A stretch of 64,000 bases of DNA from JABMMZ01 sp040386935 (GTDB lineage: Bacteria; Bacteroidota; Bacteroidia; NS11-12g; UBA955): positions 1 to 64,000 of the forward strand of contig JAZKEQ010000017.1 in assembly GCA_040386935.1 (NCBI GenBank). Direction: 5' to 3'. The number at the start of each line of letters is the position of its first letter. Within the stretch, counting starts at the first letter, position 1. Positions 42,079 to 50,535 of this stretch are shown piece after piece. The notes beneath the pieces were generated by a model. It was not told the DNA's origin, made no database searches, and was given only the letters and a program-made list of their open reading frames with translations. Made by a program: the position numbers and the translations under genes.

Positions 42079-42092
42079 TTGACTATAGTCAA
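42079..42092. promoter_or_regulatory. FNR-like box upstream of the Crp/Fnr gene
   Basis: TTGACTATAGTCAA is a perfect 14-bp palindrome close to the FNR/DNR consensus TTGAT-N4-ATCAA. It lies 46 bases before the ATG of a Crp/Fnr gene and 165 bases from the divergent T9SS gene. A TATATTTG -7-like box follows at 42108-42115. Autoregulation is the simplest reading. Confidence 0.6.
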
Positions 42093-42138
42093 TTTTATAA
42101 AATTGATTATATTTGTCACTAATTATCATTTAATTAAA

Positions 42139-42834
42139 ATGTCTATTGAAAGTGAAATAGAAAAATACTGTTTTAGTACTGAAATATTTTGGGACAATAT
42201 GCCATTGTCGATATATAGGGAATTAAAAAAACATTCCAGTTTAATGCATTTTAAAAAAAATGATATAATGTATCGCGAAGGAACTATCCCTAAAGGATTA
42301 TATATTATTAAGCACGGAACAGCAAAACTATATCTTATTAATGCTGATGGTAAAGAACAAATTGTTTATTTTTTGACTAAAGGTAATTTCTATGGACATA
42401 GATCAATGATAGGCAATAATTCATCTTTATTCTTCATAACTGCTTTAGAAGATTGCGAAGTTGAGATTATAGATAGAACTAATTTTCTTTTGCTTATTCA
42501 AAATTCTATAACTTTGAATAAGCTACTATTAGAACATATTGGCAATGAATACAGGGTTCTAATTAATAAAATATCATTCTTTACACTCAAATCGGTCAAT
42601 GAAAGAATTGCTATTGCAATTTTATTTGTCAATCAAAAAATAAACAGCTTACCAGAATCTAAAAAATTATTTTATATTAATAAAACTGATTTGGCTAATT
42701 TCGCAGGCACTATACCAGAAACTTTATCTAGATTCTTAAATAATCTGAAAATAAAGGGGATAGTGGACGTCAAAGGTAGAAAAATTATAATTAATGATAG
42801 AGAAGCGCTTATTAAGATGGCAAAAATTATTTAG
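42139..42834 (+). CDS. Crp/Fnr family transcriptional regulator
   Basis: A 231-residue protein with a cyclic-nucleotide-binding-like barrel (IMYREGTIPKGLYIIKHGTAKLYLIN, KEQIVYFLTKGNFYG) and a C-terminal winged helix (KTDLANFAGTIPETLSRFLNNLKIKG) matching the Crp/Fnr recognition pattern ETLSR. No N-terminal iron-sulfur Cys cluster is present, and the phosphate cassette HRSMIGNNSSLFF has no cAMP-binding Arg. The ATG at 42139 is chosen over 42079 because the latter lies inside the FNR-like box. The gene is more AT-rich by eye than its neighbours. Confidence 0.88.
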   Translation: MSIESEIEKYCFSTEIFWDNMPLSIYRELKKHSSLMHFKKNDIMYREGTIPKGLYIIKHGTAKLYLINADGKEQIVYFLTKGNFYGHRSMIGNNSSLFFITALEDCEVEIIDRTNFLLLIQNSITLNKLLLEHIGNEYRVLINKISFFTLKSVNERIAIAILFVNQKINSLPESKKLFYINKTDLANFAGTIPETLSRFLNNLKIKGIVDVKGRKIIINDREALIKMAKII

Positions 42835-42842
42835 CTATCTAT

Positions 42843-45380
42843 TTACAACCTTGCAGCTACCACACAACTCATTTTCTGTTTAATCCTTTCTCCGTTGGGA
42901 TGCAGCCCTTCTATTTGCAGGATATAAATACCTGTCCCTGCTTTTTGACCATCTGAATCAGTGCCATCCCAGGTTAAAAAACCCTCTGTTCCTGTAGTGC
43001 GGTTATTCAGCCATTGTTTCACCATTCTGCCTTCTGTGTCATATATCACAATATTGACTAAATAGTCGGGTGCCGGTAAGTTGTAGTTCAATACCAATAC
43101 ATCTTCAAAACCATCTTCATCGGGAGATACTGTTTTACTTTGCAGTTTGAAATACTGCTGTGTTTTGTTAGCAGAAATGGCCTGTGAGTTTTGATACCCC
43201 GGTGTAGCATACCCTGCAGTAGAGGCGGCACTGTGCCAGTTACTGCTACTGTTAGTGGCTTGAGTAAAACTGATACGCTCCAAACTCACACCATTCTTAT
43301 CACCCAACAAAGGGAAATGCCAGTCATCCAGATAATACAAACTGTCAGCTGTTTTACCATTCATATTCAGCAACATCACATTGCCTCCTTCATCAGGCAG
43401 ACTCGGCATTTTACTGAAGGGTAAGTAAAGTGTCGCACTGTCACCACATTGATACTGTGAACATACAACAGTTGGATTTGCACTTAAAAGCACATATTGA
43501 TATGGGCGAACAATGATGGCACTATCGCTAAGCCTGTCTATGCTTTTATATTGATTGTGTTCGTCTATTACGGCTATAAAATGCTTACTCAAATCAAATG
43601 CCTTATTGCTGTTGTTATATAACTCCAAGAAATCATAGCCACCTGTTTTTGGATTGAATAGTATTTCATTGAAAATTAATTCCCCTCTGTTGCTCATCGA
43701 AGGCCATTGCAGATTGAATACATGTACTTTATTAGGATTGTTTGAACAATCATTCAGCCCTGATATCTCTATATTATAAACACTGTCTTTGGCAGGTGCA
43801 AATGCAATTGTCCAGGTCATTGCAGTATACCCGCTTTGATAATTTTTTAATGCATGTGCTATTACTCTCCCATTTATTTTTAAAATAGCATTTTGTGAAG
43901 TGACACTGTCTACCTCTTCGCTACAGGCAATATGCAAAGTGGTATCATTCAATGCCTGAACTGACAACACTTCAGGACCACTTACATCAGCAATAGGAGT
44001 AATAGAATTAGGTAAGCCCGGTGTGCCTCCTAATGGGTGCAGACTAGCATGCCAGTTGGACTTTCCACCACAGGTAATAGTGGTTTGTATCATTTCAAGA
44101 CTCCGGCCACCATTGCTTTTCTTTGGGTCGCCATACCACGCATCAGTATAATTGACGGTATGCAATACTGCGTTGTTTTGATTGGTGATTGAAAGGTAAT
44201 CTCCGGCATTGTTAAGTGATGGCACATTGTATAATACAACGAAAGAATCGGGCGCAAGAATAAGATTTGGCAATGGTTTATAACTTGTTGCATCGTGTAA
44301 TTGACACCCATTGAGCTGAATGAATTTTTTAGTTGGATTATAAATTTCAACATACTCCTTAGCAGGCAAACCAACCACAGGATCGGGGTCAGCCATTATT
44401 TCGGTTATCAGCAATTCGCGATAGTTGGCAGTATCAGGTCGTGAGTAATAAAAGGAAAGAGTATCTCTCATTAGCGGATTACCTGCTTTGTCTCTGACAC
44501 CTTGTAACATGAGAGATGAAATGACATTGGGTTGAAATGGTGCTGCAAAATGCAAAATGACTTTCTGCTTATTCACAATATCAATTTGTGAAGGATGAAT
44601 TCCTCCATTTAGCAATGTGTAATGATCGGTATTCAACAAATCAAGACTATCGCAATTCTCATTGAAAACACAATACAAACGCTGTTTATCCATTAACACC
44701 AAACTATCCCACAATGGCGCTACCGTATCCGTTACAATTCTGCCGGCATATAAATTATCGAAATAGTGTTTGCCTACAAATGATGCCGTACTGTGCTTAA
44801 TACGCAAACCGTAATACTGGCCGCTCAATACTTCGGTATCTTTCGCATATCCTTCTGTTATAAAAGCGCCACCGCTTAGTAATTGCCTTTGCAATACAAA
44901 ACTGTCGCGCCCATATCGCGACAAAAAAATATGCCATTGATTATTGCTGGTATTGAGTACATTATCGGCTCCATCTATGATTTTTGTATCGGTGCCATTC
45001 TTAGTTTTGTACAAACAGATGTCATCAGTTGTGCTGCCCAATCTTACAAAATAGCCGTTCTTCATTTTTGTAACATCAGCAGAGTCAGATATCACAACTA
45101 AATCCACATAATTTAAGGAAGAGGTATTGAACAACAATTTCACATCCATGAGCCATTGATAATTGGCTGCAGCAACACAGGGTGTCGAAATATAATAAGA
45201 GGCATTAAGATTGGAATTATTGCTGCGTAGCCATTTAGAAGATGTGGTAAAAAAATTTACTTGCCCACCCCATACAGGCTGTTGCAATAAATCTGAATCA
45301 TCAAAATTATCAATGACTTGGGCATTTAATAAGCCACAAAAAAATAAGCACAGTGATACACAGTGTAGTTTTAGTTTCAT
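42843..45380 (-). CDS. Secreted lamin-tail domain protein with FlgD-like C-terminus
   Basis: An 845-residue secreted protein with signal peptide (MKLKLHCVSLCLFFCGLLNAQ). The N-terminal region may be lectin-like. Two lamin-tail (LTD) domains follow: ELLITEIMADPDPVVGLPAKEYVEIYN near residue 310 and GELIFNEILFNPKTGGYDFLELYN near residue 555. The C-terminus (VNIVIYDTEGRMVKQW, WDGTDSDGQKAGTGIYILQI) is a FlgD/CHU_C-like module used in T9SS type B proteins and gliding proteins. It is separated from the stress-protein operon by a terminator. Confidence 0.8.
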   Translation of the reverse strand: MKLKLHCVSLCLFFCGLLNAQVIDNFDDSDLLQQPVWGGQVNFFTTSSKWLRSNNSNLNASYYISTPCVAAANYQWLMDVKLLFNTSSLNYVDLVVISDSADVTKMKNGYFVRLGSTTDDICLYKTKNGTDTKIIDGADNVLNTSNNQWHIFLSRYGRDSFVLQRQLLSGGAFITEGYAKDTEVLSGQYYGLRIKHSTASFVGKHYFDNLYAGRIVTDTVAPLWDSLVLMDKQRLYCVFNENCDSLDLLNTDHYTLLNGGIHPSQIDIVNKQKVILHFAAPFQPNVISSLMLQGVRDKAGNPLMRDTLSFYYSRPDTANYRELLITEIMADPDPVVGLPAKEYVEIYNPTKKFIQLNGCQLHDATSYKPLPNLILAPDSFVVLYNVPSLNNAGDYLSITNQNNAVLHTVNYTDAWYGDPKKSNGGRSLEMIQTTITCGGKSNWHASLHPLGGTPGLPNSITPIADVSGPEVLSVQALNDTTLHIACSEEVDSVTSQNAILKINGRVIAHALKNYQSGYTAMTWTIAFAPAKDSVYNIEISGLNDCSNNPNKVHVFNLQWPSMSNRGELIFNEILFNPKTGGYDFLELYNNSNKAFDLSKHFIAVIDEHNQYKSIDRLSDSAIIVRPYQYVLLSANPTVVCSQYQCGDSATLYLPFSKMPSLPDEGGNVMLLNMNGKTADSLYYLDDWHFPLLGDKNGVSLERISFTQATNSSSNWHSAASTAGYATPGYQNSQAISANKTQQYFKLQSKTVSPDEDGFEDVLVLNYNLPAPDYLVNIVIYDTEGRMVKQWLNNRTTGTEGFLTWDGTDSDGQKAGTGIYILQIEGLHPNGERIKQKMSCVVAARL

Positions 45381-45387
45381 AGTTTAT

Positions 45388-45420
45388 AAAAAAGCAGGTA
45401 CCTGTTTTAAAAGTACCTGC
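45388..45420 (-). terminator. Rho-independent terminator of the cyclase-HD-Usp operon
   Basis: On the minus strand GCAGGTAC and GTACCTGC (45413-45420 and 45394-45401) pair around an 11-base loop and are followed by TTTTTT. It lies 24 bases after the stop of the universal stress protein gene. Confidence 0.75.
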
Positions 45421-45443
45421 CTAGTGTTTTTTATCTGAGGGTA

Positions 45444-46313
45444 TTATGAAAAACCTCCGAAGGAGATAATACTACCCAATATCTGGAAGTTCGTAGGATT
45501 GATACACATAACAGGTATTTGCGCATCGTTGTTAATGATTTTAACATCCTCTGCTCCCACTATGGCACCTACTATTCCTTTTTCTTCTGCTGCAATAATC
45601 AACATCAAATCAATGTTATTGGCCGATGCATGTTTGATTGTTTGCTTACTAAAACTGTCTTTGCTTGTAGCATCTACATATGCTTCTGAAGCCACTGAAA
45701 GATCGTGCTCTTCCAGTTTGTTTTTTACAAAACTCATATTGGCTTTTAGTTTCACAGCCAGGTACTCGTCTTTTTCGTGGTCGCCAAAAAGGTGAATATT
45801 GCAATTGTATAATTTTGCCAGTGTGATGGCTTGATACACTTTTTGTTTTGATTCAGTAGAACGGTCGATTGGCAACAGGATATTTTTATACCCATGGTCT
45901 GCTACGCCTTTGTTCTGAACAATAATTACAGGGCAAGGTGATGATGATACCACTTTCAATGCAAAAGCCCCTAATATGTGCTGCATGCCTTTCACACCAT
46001 GTGTACCAAATGTTAGGTACCATGCATTTCTTTCTTCAGCTATTTCACCAATGGTTGAAAATATATCGCCTTCTTTCGCAGTAGCTTTGGTTGTTATGCC
46101 TGACTTAGCGGCATTGTCGTCTGCCACTTTTTGAAGTGCTGCATTAGCCACATTTTTATCTTTGGTATCTTTGGTAATAATATAAACCAGTTCTATAGTA
46201 CTGGCGGTAGCTTTAGCCAGATTATTGGCATGATTCAGAGAGCAATCAGCTTCTTTTGTAAAATCATAGGCCACAATGATCAGGTTATTTTTGGGTGCAA
46301 ATTGGTCGCTCAT
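45444..46313 (-). CDS. Universal stress protein (tandem Usp domains)
   Basis: A 289-residue cytoplasmic protein with two Usp domains. The first starts NLIIVAYDFTKEADCSLNHANNLAKA and has the nucleotide-loop-like GTHGVKGMQHILGAFALKVV. The second starts YKNILLPIDRSTESKQKVYQAITLAK and ends with a degenerate loop. It is the third gene of an operon with an HD phosphohydrolase (6-base gap) and an adenylate cyclase, so it may respond to the same signal. Confidence 0.85.
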   Translation of the reverse strand: MSDQFAPKNNLIIVAYDFTKEADCSLNHANNLAKATASTIELVYIITKDTKDKNVANAALQKVADDNAAKSGITTKATAKEGDIFSTIGEIAEERNAWYLTFGTHGVKGMQHILGAFALKVVSSSPCPVIIVQNKGVADHGYKNILLPIDRSTESKQKVYQAITLAKLYNCNIHLFGDHEKDEYLAVKLKANMSFVKNKLEEHDLSVASEAYVDATSKDSFSKQTIKHASANNIDLMLIIAAEEKGIVGAIVGAEDVKIINNDAQIPVMCINPTNFQILGSIISFGGFS

Positions 46314-46319
46314 GGTGTA

Positions 46320-46910
46320 TTATTGGTTATCTATTTTTTTAATGACTTGTTTTAAATGTTCTGCTTTTTGAGGGCCTCTGCCATTGATATTAGTTTGTGT
46401 ATAATAATGGTGAGCCGTCAGGAATTTTACCTGTAGCTGGTTCCATGACAGTGGGTCTTTAACAATTCCCTTGTATAAAAACTCTTCATAAAGATTATCG
46501 CCAATTGAGAAAAAATCCTCGCGGCCAAGATAATCCAGATCAGCATCACAAATAATTTGTTCCAGTCTTGTTTTGGGTTGTTGTGGCACTTTTGTGGCCA
46601 TTATCATCCCTTCAATAATGGTAATTTGGCGGTCAGTATAACCAAACTGAGGCAATACATCTCTTGCTATTTCACATCCTTTTTCTTCATGATCGGCATA
46701 GGTTTCCAGAAACCCGCAATCGTGATATACAGAAGCAGTTTCAAGCAACAGTAATTCCTCTGAATTATCAATACCTTCTTCTTTGGCAATGCGCATGGCT
46801 TGCTTTCTTACATCCTTTGTATGATCAACACAATGGTAAAGTAAATATCCGGGCAATTCGTTTTCTAATCGCTCGAGTATGTGGTCAGTGGCTTTTTCTA
46901 CTTGCATCAA
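46320..46910 (-). CDS. HD domain phosphohydrolase
   Basis: A 196-residue HD-domain protein. The metal ligands are visible in order: His in LLYHCVDHTKDV, the HD pair in ETASVYHDCGFLETY, and a late Asp in QIICDADLDYLG. Its start overlaps the adenylate cyclase stop by 4 bases (ATGA type), so the two are translationally coupled. HD proteins hydrolyse nucleotides, cyclic nucleotides or other phosphates, and the pairing with a cyclase suggests cyclic nucleotide turnover, which is inference only. Confidence 0.85.
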   Translation of the reverse strand: MMQVEKATDHILERLENELPGYLLYHCVDHTKDVRKQAMRIAKEEGIDNSEELLLLETASVYHDCGFLETYADHEEKGCEIARDVLPQFGYTDRQITIIEGMIMATKVPQQPKTRLEQIICDADLDYLGREDFFSIGDNLYEEFLYKGIVKDPLSWNQLQVKFLTAHHYYTQTNINGRGPQKAEHLKQVIKKIDNQ

Positions 46911-48445
46911 ACACTTACAGTTTTTTTAATTTCAATTACGTGATTTATATAGTACATATCAATTTCACCCTTATTTTTTGCTTCAACTTTACCGCGATAT
47001 TCATAATCGACAAAGTCTTTCACTTCTTCAAAGGTACTACCTGATACGTTAATTTTTCCTGCTAAACAATTCTGCTCCATTCTGGCGGCTGTATTCACAG
47101 TATCGCCCCAGATATCAAAAGCAAACTTTTTATTACCAACAATACCCGCTACAATAGGACCGGTATGGATACCGATGCGTATGTCGAAGTATGGTTGATT
47201 GTCGCTTTGTTTTTCTTTTATCAGTTTGGCAATAAACACCTGAATATCCATGGCTGCTTTTATCATATTCAAAGGTGAATGTGATGTAGCATCAGGCAAT
47301 CCGCTTACACACAAATAAGCATCACCAATGGTTTTAATTTTTTCCAGATTATGGCGTTCGGTAATGGCATCAAACTCCCTGAAAATATAGTCAATGTCCT
47401 CAACCAATTTCTTCGGTGTAATCATTTCACTGATACGCGTAAAGTCTTTGAAATCCGTAAACATCACCGTTGCCTTTTCAAAAAAGCGTGGCTCTGATTT
47501 GCCATTTAATTTCAACTCTTCAGCCACTTCCTGAGGCAAAATATTCAGCAATAAATCATCGCTGCGTTTCTTTTCTTTCTCAATCTCATTGTTCTTTTGA
47601 ACTAGCAAATCCTGGGTTCTTCTTTTGATGGTATACATCCTGTAGAATGATGCTGCCAATATTAGTAATACACTGAGGCCTAAACCCAGCAAATAATTGA
47701 TCAAACTTTGTTTTTCAACTTCATTTTTAGCCAGTTCTTCATTCTTCTTGGTAATTGAAAGTGAGTCCTCAAATACCTTGGCCTGCAATTTCTGAGTCTG
47801 TAGTTCCTGCATGGTAAGACTCAACTGACTATTGGTAGTACTTATCTGCTGCTCCTGAAGTGTAATGGTTTGTTTCTTCTTATCAATCTCAAACTGTTTT
47901 TGTTGAATCTCCAATTTGCGTCTTTCCAACTCTTCTTTACTGATACTTTTATCGTTGTTCAGTTTTTCAATTTCATCCATTCGCCTTTTCAATTCGATTT
48001 GCTCCAGCTCGAGTTGTGCTTGTTGCTTGCGAATCATTTCTTCCTTTTCCTGTTTCTCTATCAGCGCCTTTTCATTGGCCGCATAATTTATTTCTTCGAG
48101 TTTGGATTGTGACTTGAGAGCTTTAACCTTGTATTTAGCAGATTTCAATTGCTGTCCGGCTATTTTATACAAATTTTCAAGCGCTTTATAGGCTTTGTAC
48201 TTACCGTATTCAAAGTTTGATTTTTCAGCCAATTCAGCCGCATTAAGGGCTGCTGAAACAGCTTTTTCGTAGTCTTTCACCAATTCGTACGACTTGGCTT
48301 CCTCTAGTAATTTATTAATTTTTGCCGAATCCTCGAAATTTAATGTTGTTACATTTCCCCTTACTATGGCGGTTTTGCCATATCCGGTCATATAAAAACA
48401 CAAGGAAAAGACAGCCACCAAAAGGGTGGATTTTAAAGCATTCAT
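46907..48445 (-). CDS. Membrane class III adenylate cyclase with periplasmic coiled coil
   Basis: A 512-residue protein: signal peptide or first anchor (residues 1-22), a short TPR-like helical region, a long Gln/Glu/Lys-rich coiled coil (about 120-248), one transmembrane helix (249-270) and a cytoplasmic class III cyclase domain (about 323-500). Metal-binding Asp residues lie in VMFTDFKDFT and KTIGDAYL; Lys in EKIKTIGD and Asp in FDIWGDTVNTAARM are the adenine-specifying pair, so cAMP rather than cGMP is predicted. The ATG at 48445 starts the signal sequence. It leads the cyclase-HD-Usp operon. Confidence 0.9.
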   Translation of the reverse strand: MNALKSTLLVAVFSLCFYMTGYGKTAIVRGNVTTLNFEDSAKINKLLEEAKSYELVKDYEKAVSAALNAAELAEKSNFEYGKYKAYKALENLYKIAGQQLKSAKYKVKALKSQSKLEEINYAANEKALIEKQEKEEMIRKQQAQLELEQIELKRRMDEIEKLNNDKSISKEELERRKLEIQQKQFEIDKKKQTITLQEQQISTTNSQLSLTMQELQTQKLQAKVFEDSLSITKKNEELAKNEVEKQSLINYLLGLGLSVLLILAASFYRMYTIKRRTQDLLVQKNNEIEKEKKRSDDLLLNILPQEVAEELKLNGKSEPRFFEKATVMFTDFKDFTRISEMITPKKLVEDIDYIFREFDAITERHNLEKIKTIGDAYLCVSGLPDATSHSPLNMIKAAMDIQVFIAKLIKEKQSDNQPYFDIRIGIHTGPIVAGIVGNKKFAFDIWGDTVNTAARMEQNCLAGKINVSGSTFEEVKDFVDYEYRGKVEAKNKGEIDMYYINHVIEIKKTVSV

Positions 48446-48526
48446 GATTTTTGACTTTTTACGAATCCCCAAAACGGGAGTGTAAAAAACGCACATTTCA
48501 ATTGAAAAAAAAAATACTTTTTCAGA

Positions 48527-50371
48527 TTACACCAGTTGCAGCTGATTGAGATTCTTGTAAACACCTTCCTCAATCTTTATGAGTTCTTCGTGCTTACCTT
48601 GTTCTACAATGGTTCCCTTATCTAGAACAATGATATTATCAGCACTGCGAATTGTGCTCAATCTATGGGCAATTACAATGCTGGTGCGATGTTTCATCAG
48701 ATCTTCTAGGGCATCCTGCACCAATTGTTCACTTTCGCTGTCAAGTGCACTGGTAGCCTCATCGAGCACCAATATGGCAGGGTCTTTAAGAATGGCTCTG
48801 GCAATAGCCACACGTTGCTTTTGGCCTCCTGACAACTGAATACCTCTTTCGCCCACCATGGTCTCAAATTGTTGAGGAAATGATTGGATAAATTGCAGGG
48901 CATTAGCTCTTCTGGCAGCCTCTATTACCTGCTCTTTAGTTGCTTCAGGATTGCCATACAATATATTTTCGTAAATAGTGCCGCCAAACAGGATAACATC
49001 CTGAGGAACATAAGCTATCTGACTTCTGAGGTACTTCAAATCATAATCATTAGCGTCTTTACCGTCAACTGCTATAGTACCGGCATCGGGTGTATAAAAT
49101 TTCAAAACCAATGAGGCAATGGTACTCTTACCTCCACCACTACTGCCTACTATGGCTATCTGCTGACCTTTTGAAACAGTGAAACTAATGTCCTTGAGCA
49201 CCTGTACTTCTGCCCTCGAAGGGTAGCTAAATGCAACATTTGTAAATGTGATATCGCCATTTAATCGTTTAACATCTGTTGTAGCTGCAGCACTTTCTTC
49301 TTTATCCATGGCCAGTAATTCTCTTACCCTTTGAATTGAGCCCAATGCTTTTTGCAATTGCCCAAACATATCTGCAAATCCACCCAAAGTACCGCCTACA
49401 AATACACTGTAAATTACAAACATCATCAATTGACCAATTTGCAATTCTTTAGGATTTGTTTGCACAATACCTGCACCATACCAGATAACAAAAGAAATAG
49501 CCCCAAATACAGAAAATATAATAAATGATACGAAGAAGCCTCTGTAAACACCACTCTTCAGCGCAAAATCTATCAGGCTGTTAATATTCTTACTGTATCG
49601 ATTGCGTTCTAAGGATTCTGCTGTAAAAGCTTTCACTACACTGATACCCTGAAGGGTTTCGTGCACCACATTGCTGCTTTCTGCCAACATATCTGTTTCC
49701 CTACGACTCATTTTTTTGATGCGCATACCAAAGAATACAGCACTTAAGGCAATTAAAGGCACTACCGACAACATGATGAGGGCCAGTTTCCACGATATAA
49801 CAAAGATGAGACTTACCCCTATAACAAGTGTAAGCACTCCTCTTAAAAATTCAGCTAACACAACCGATATAACATCCTGAATTTGTCCGGTATCTGCTGA
49901 GAGTCGGCTGCTCAAATCGCCCACCCTCTGACTGCTAAAGAAAGACATCGGCAATGAGATAATATTGCTGTATAAGTCTTTGCGAAGATCTGCCGTTGCA
50001 TTAACCCCTGCTTTGGTTAACAAAAATACCCGCATGAACGAAAAAATGGTTTGAAGCGTCAACTGAATAAAAATAAGCAATAACACAAAATTCAACGTCC
50101 ATTCAACATCCATTATTGAAACACCATTGCTTGCATTCATCAATGTGTTACCAGGTATTTCAACAGATTTTCCGCTAACGGCATTGATCATTTTTCCCAT
50201 TAAAAAAGGGAAAGCCATGGTACTTAAAGCTGATAGGGAAATGAATAATAAGCCTCCGAAAAAATACTTTCTGTAGGGTTTTAAATATTTGAAAAGAAAC
50301 TTGAGTTCCTTCAGTGATTCTGCATTGAGCTTTACTTTTGGTAAATCGCGGTCTTGCCTTGGTCCGGCCAT
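48527..50371 (-). CDS. ABC exporter (fused permease and ATPase, MsbA-like)
   Basis: A 614-residue half-transporter with six transmembrane helices (residues about 30-320) and a C-terminal nucleotide-binding domain. Walker A is IVGSSGGGKST, the signature is IQLSGGQKQRVAIARA, Walker B is ILVLDEATSALD and the switch His is in VIAHRLSTIR. It probably works as a homodimer exporting lipids or drugs. The start at 50371 (MAGPRQDRD) is preferred to 50389; a TAATTTTG box lies 15 bases upstream of it, which overlaps the longer version. Confidence 0.93.
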   Translation of the reverse strand: MAGPRQDRDLPKVKLNAESLKELKFLFKYLKPYRKYFFGGLLFISLSALSTMAFPFLMGKMINAVSGKSVEIPGNTLMNASNGVSIMDVEWTLNFVLLLIFIQLTLQTIFSFMRVFLLTKAGVNATADLRKDLYSNIISLPMSFFSSQRVGDLSSRLSADTGQIQDVISVVLAEFLRGVLTLVIGVSLIFVISWKLALIMLSVVPLIALSAVFFGMRIKKMSRRETDMLAESSNVVHETLQGISVVKAFTAESLERNRYSKNINSLIDFALKSGVYRGFFVSFIIFSVFGAISFVIWYGAGIVQTNPKELQIGQLMMFVIYSVFVGGTLGGFADMFGQLQKALGSIQRVRELLAMDKEESAAATTDVKRLNGDITFTNVAFSYPSRAEVQVLKDISFTVSKGQQIAIVGSSGGGKSTIASLVLKFYTPDAGTIAVDGKDANDYDLKYLRSQIAYVPQDVILFGGTIYENILYGNPEATKEQVIEAARRANALQFIQSFPQQFETMVGERGIQLSGGQKQRVAIARAILKDPAILVLDEATSALDSESEQLVQDALEDLMKHRTSIVIAHRLSTIRSADNIIVLDKGTIVEQGKHEELIKIEEGVYKNLNQLQLV

Positions 50372-50500
50372 AATTAAATTTTTGTGCAAAATTATGCTTT
50401 TGCAACCTTTATTATTTTAAAAATATTACCTGTTTTTCAATTTTAGATAGAATGAATTGGTTATTCGACAGTTGAGCGGCATTTATTCAGCATAATAAAA

Positions 50501-50531
50501 TTGCCTTTAAATGACGAAAGTGCTATTTTTG
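50501..50531 (+). promoter_or_regulatory. Promoter: TTG -33 and TATTTTTG -7, leaderless gene
   Basis: TTG (50501-50503), a 20-base spacer and TATTTTTG (50524-50531) make a good Bacteroidota promoter. The GTG start codon follows after only 4 bases, so the transcript should begin at or beside the start codon. Confidence 0.65.
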
Positions 50532-50535
50532 AAGA

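Noticed and set aside
42139..42834. Oxygen-sensing FNR
   Set aside because: The protein lacks the N-terminal cysteine cluster needed for a 4Fe-4S centre, so only the general Crp/Fnr family is supported despite the FNR-like box.
48758..49130. Possible second ATPase gene in another frame
   Set aside because: Frames here are shadows of the ABC exporter ATPase domain, which has all its motifs in one continuous frame.
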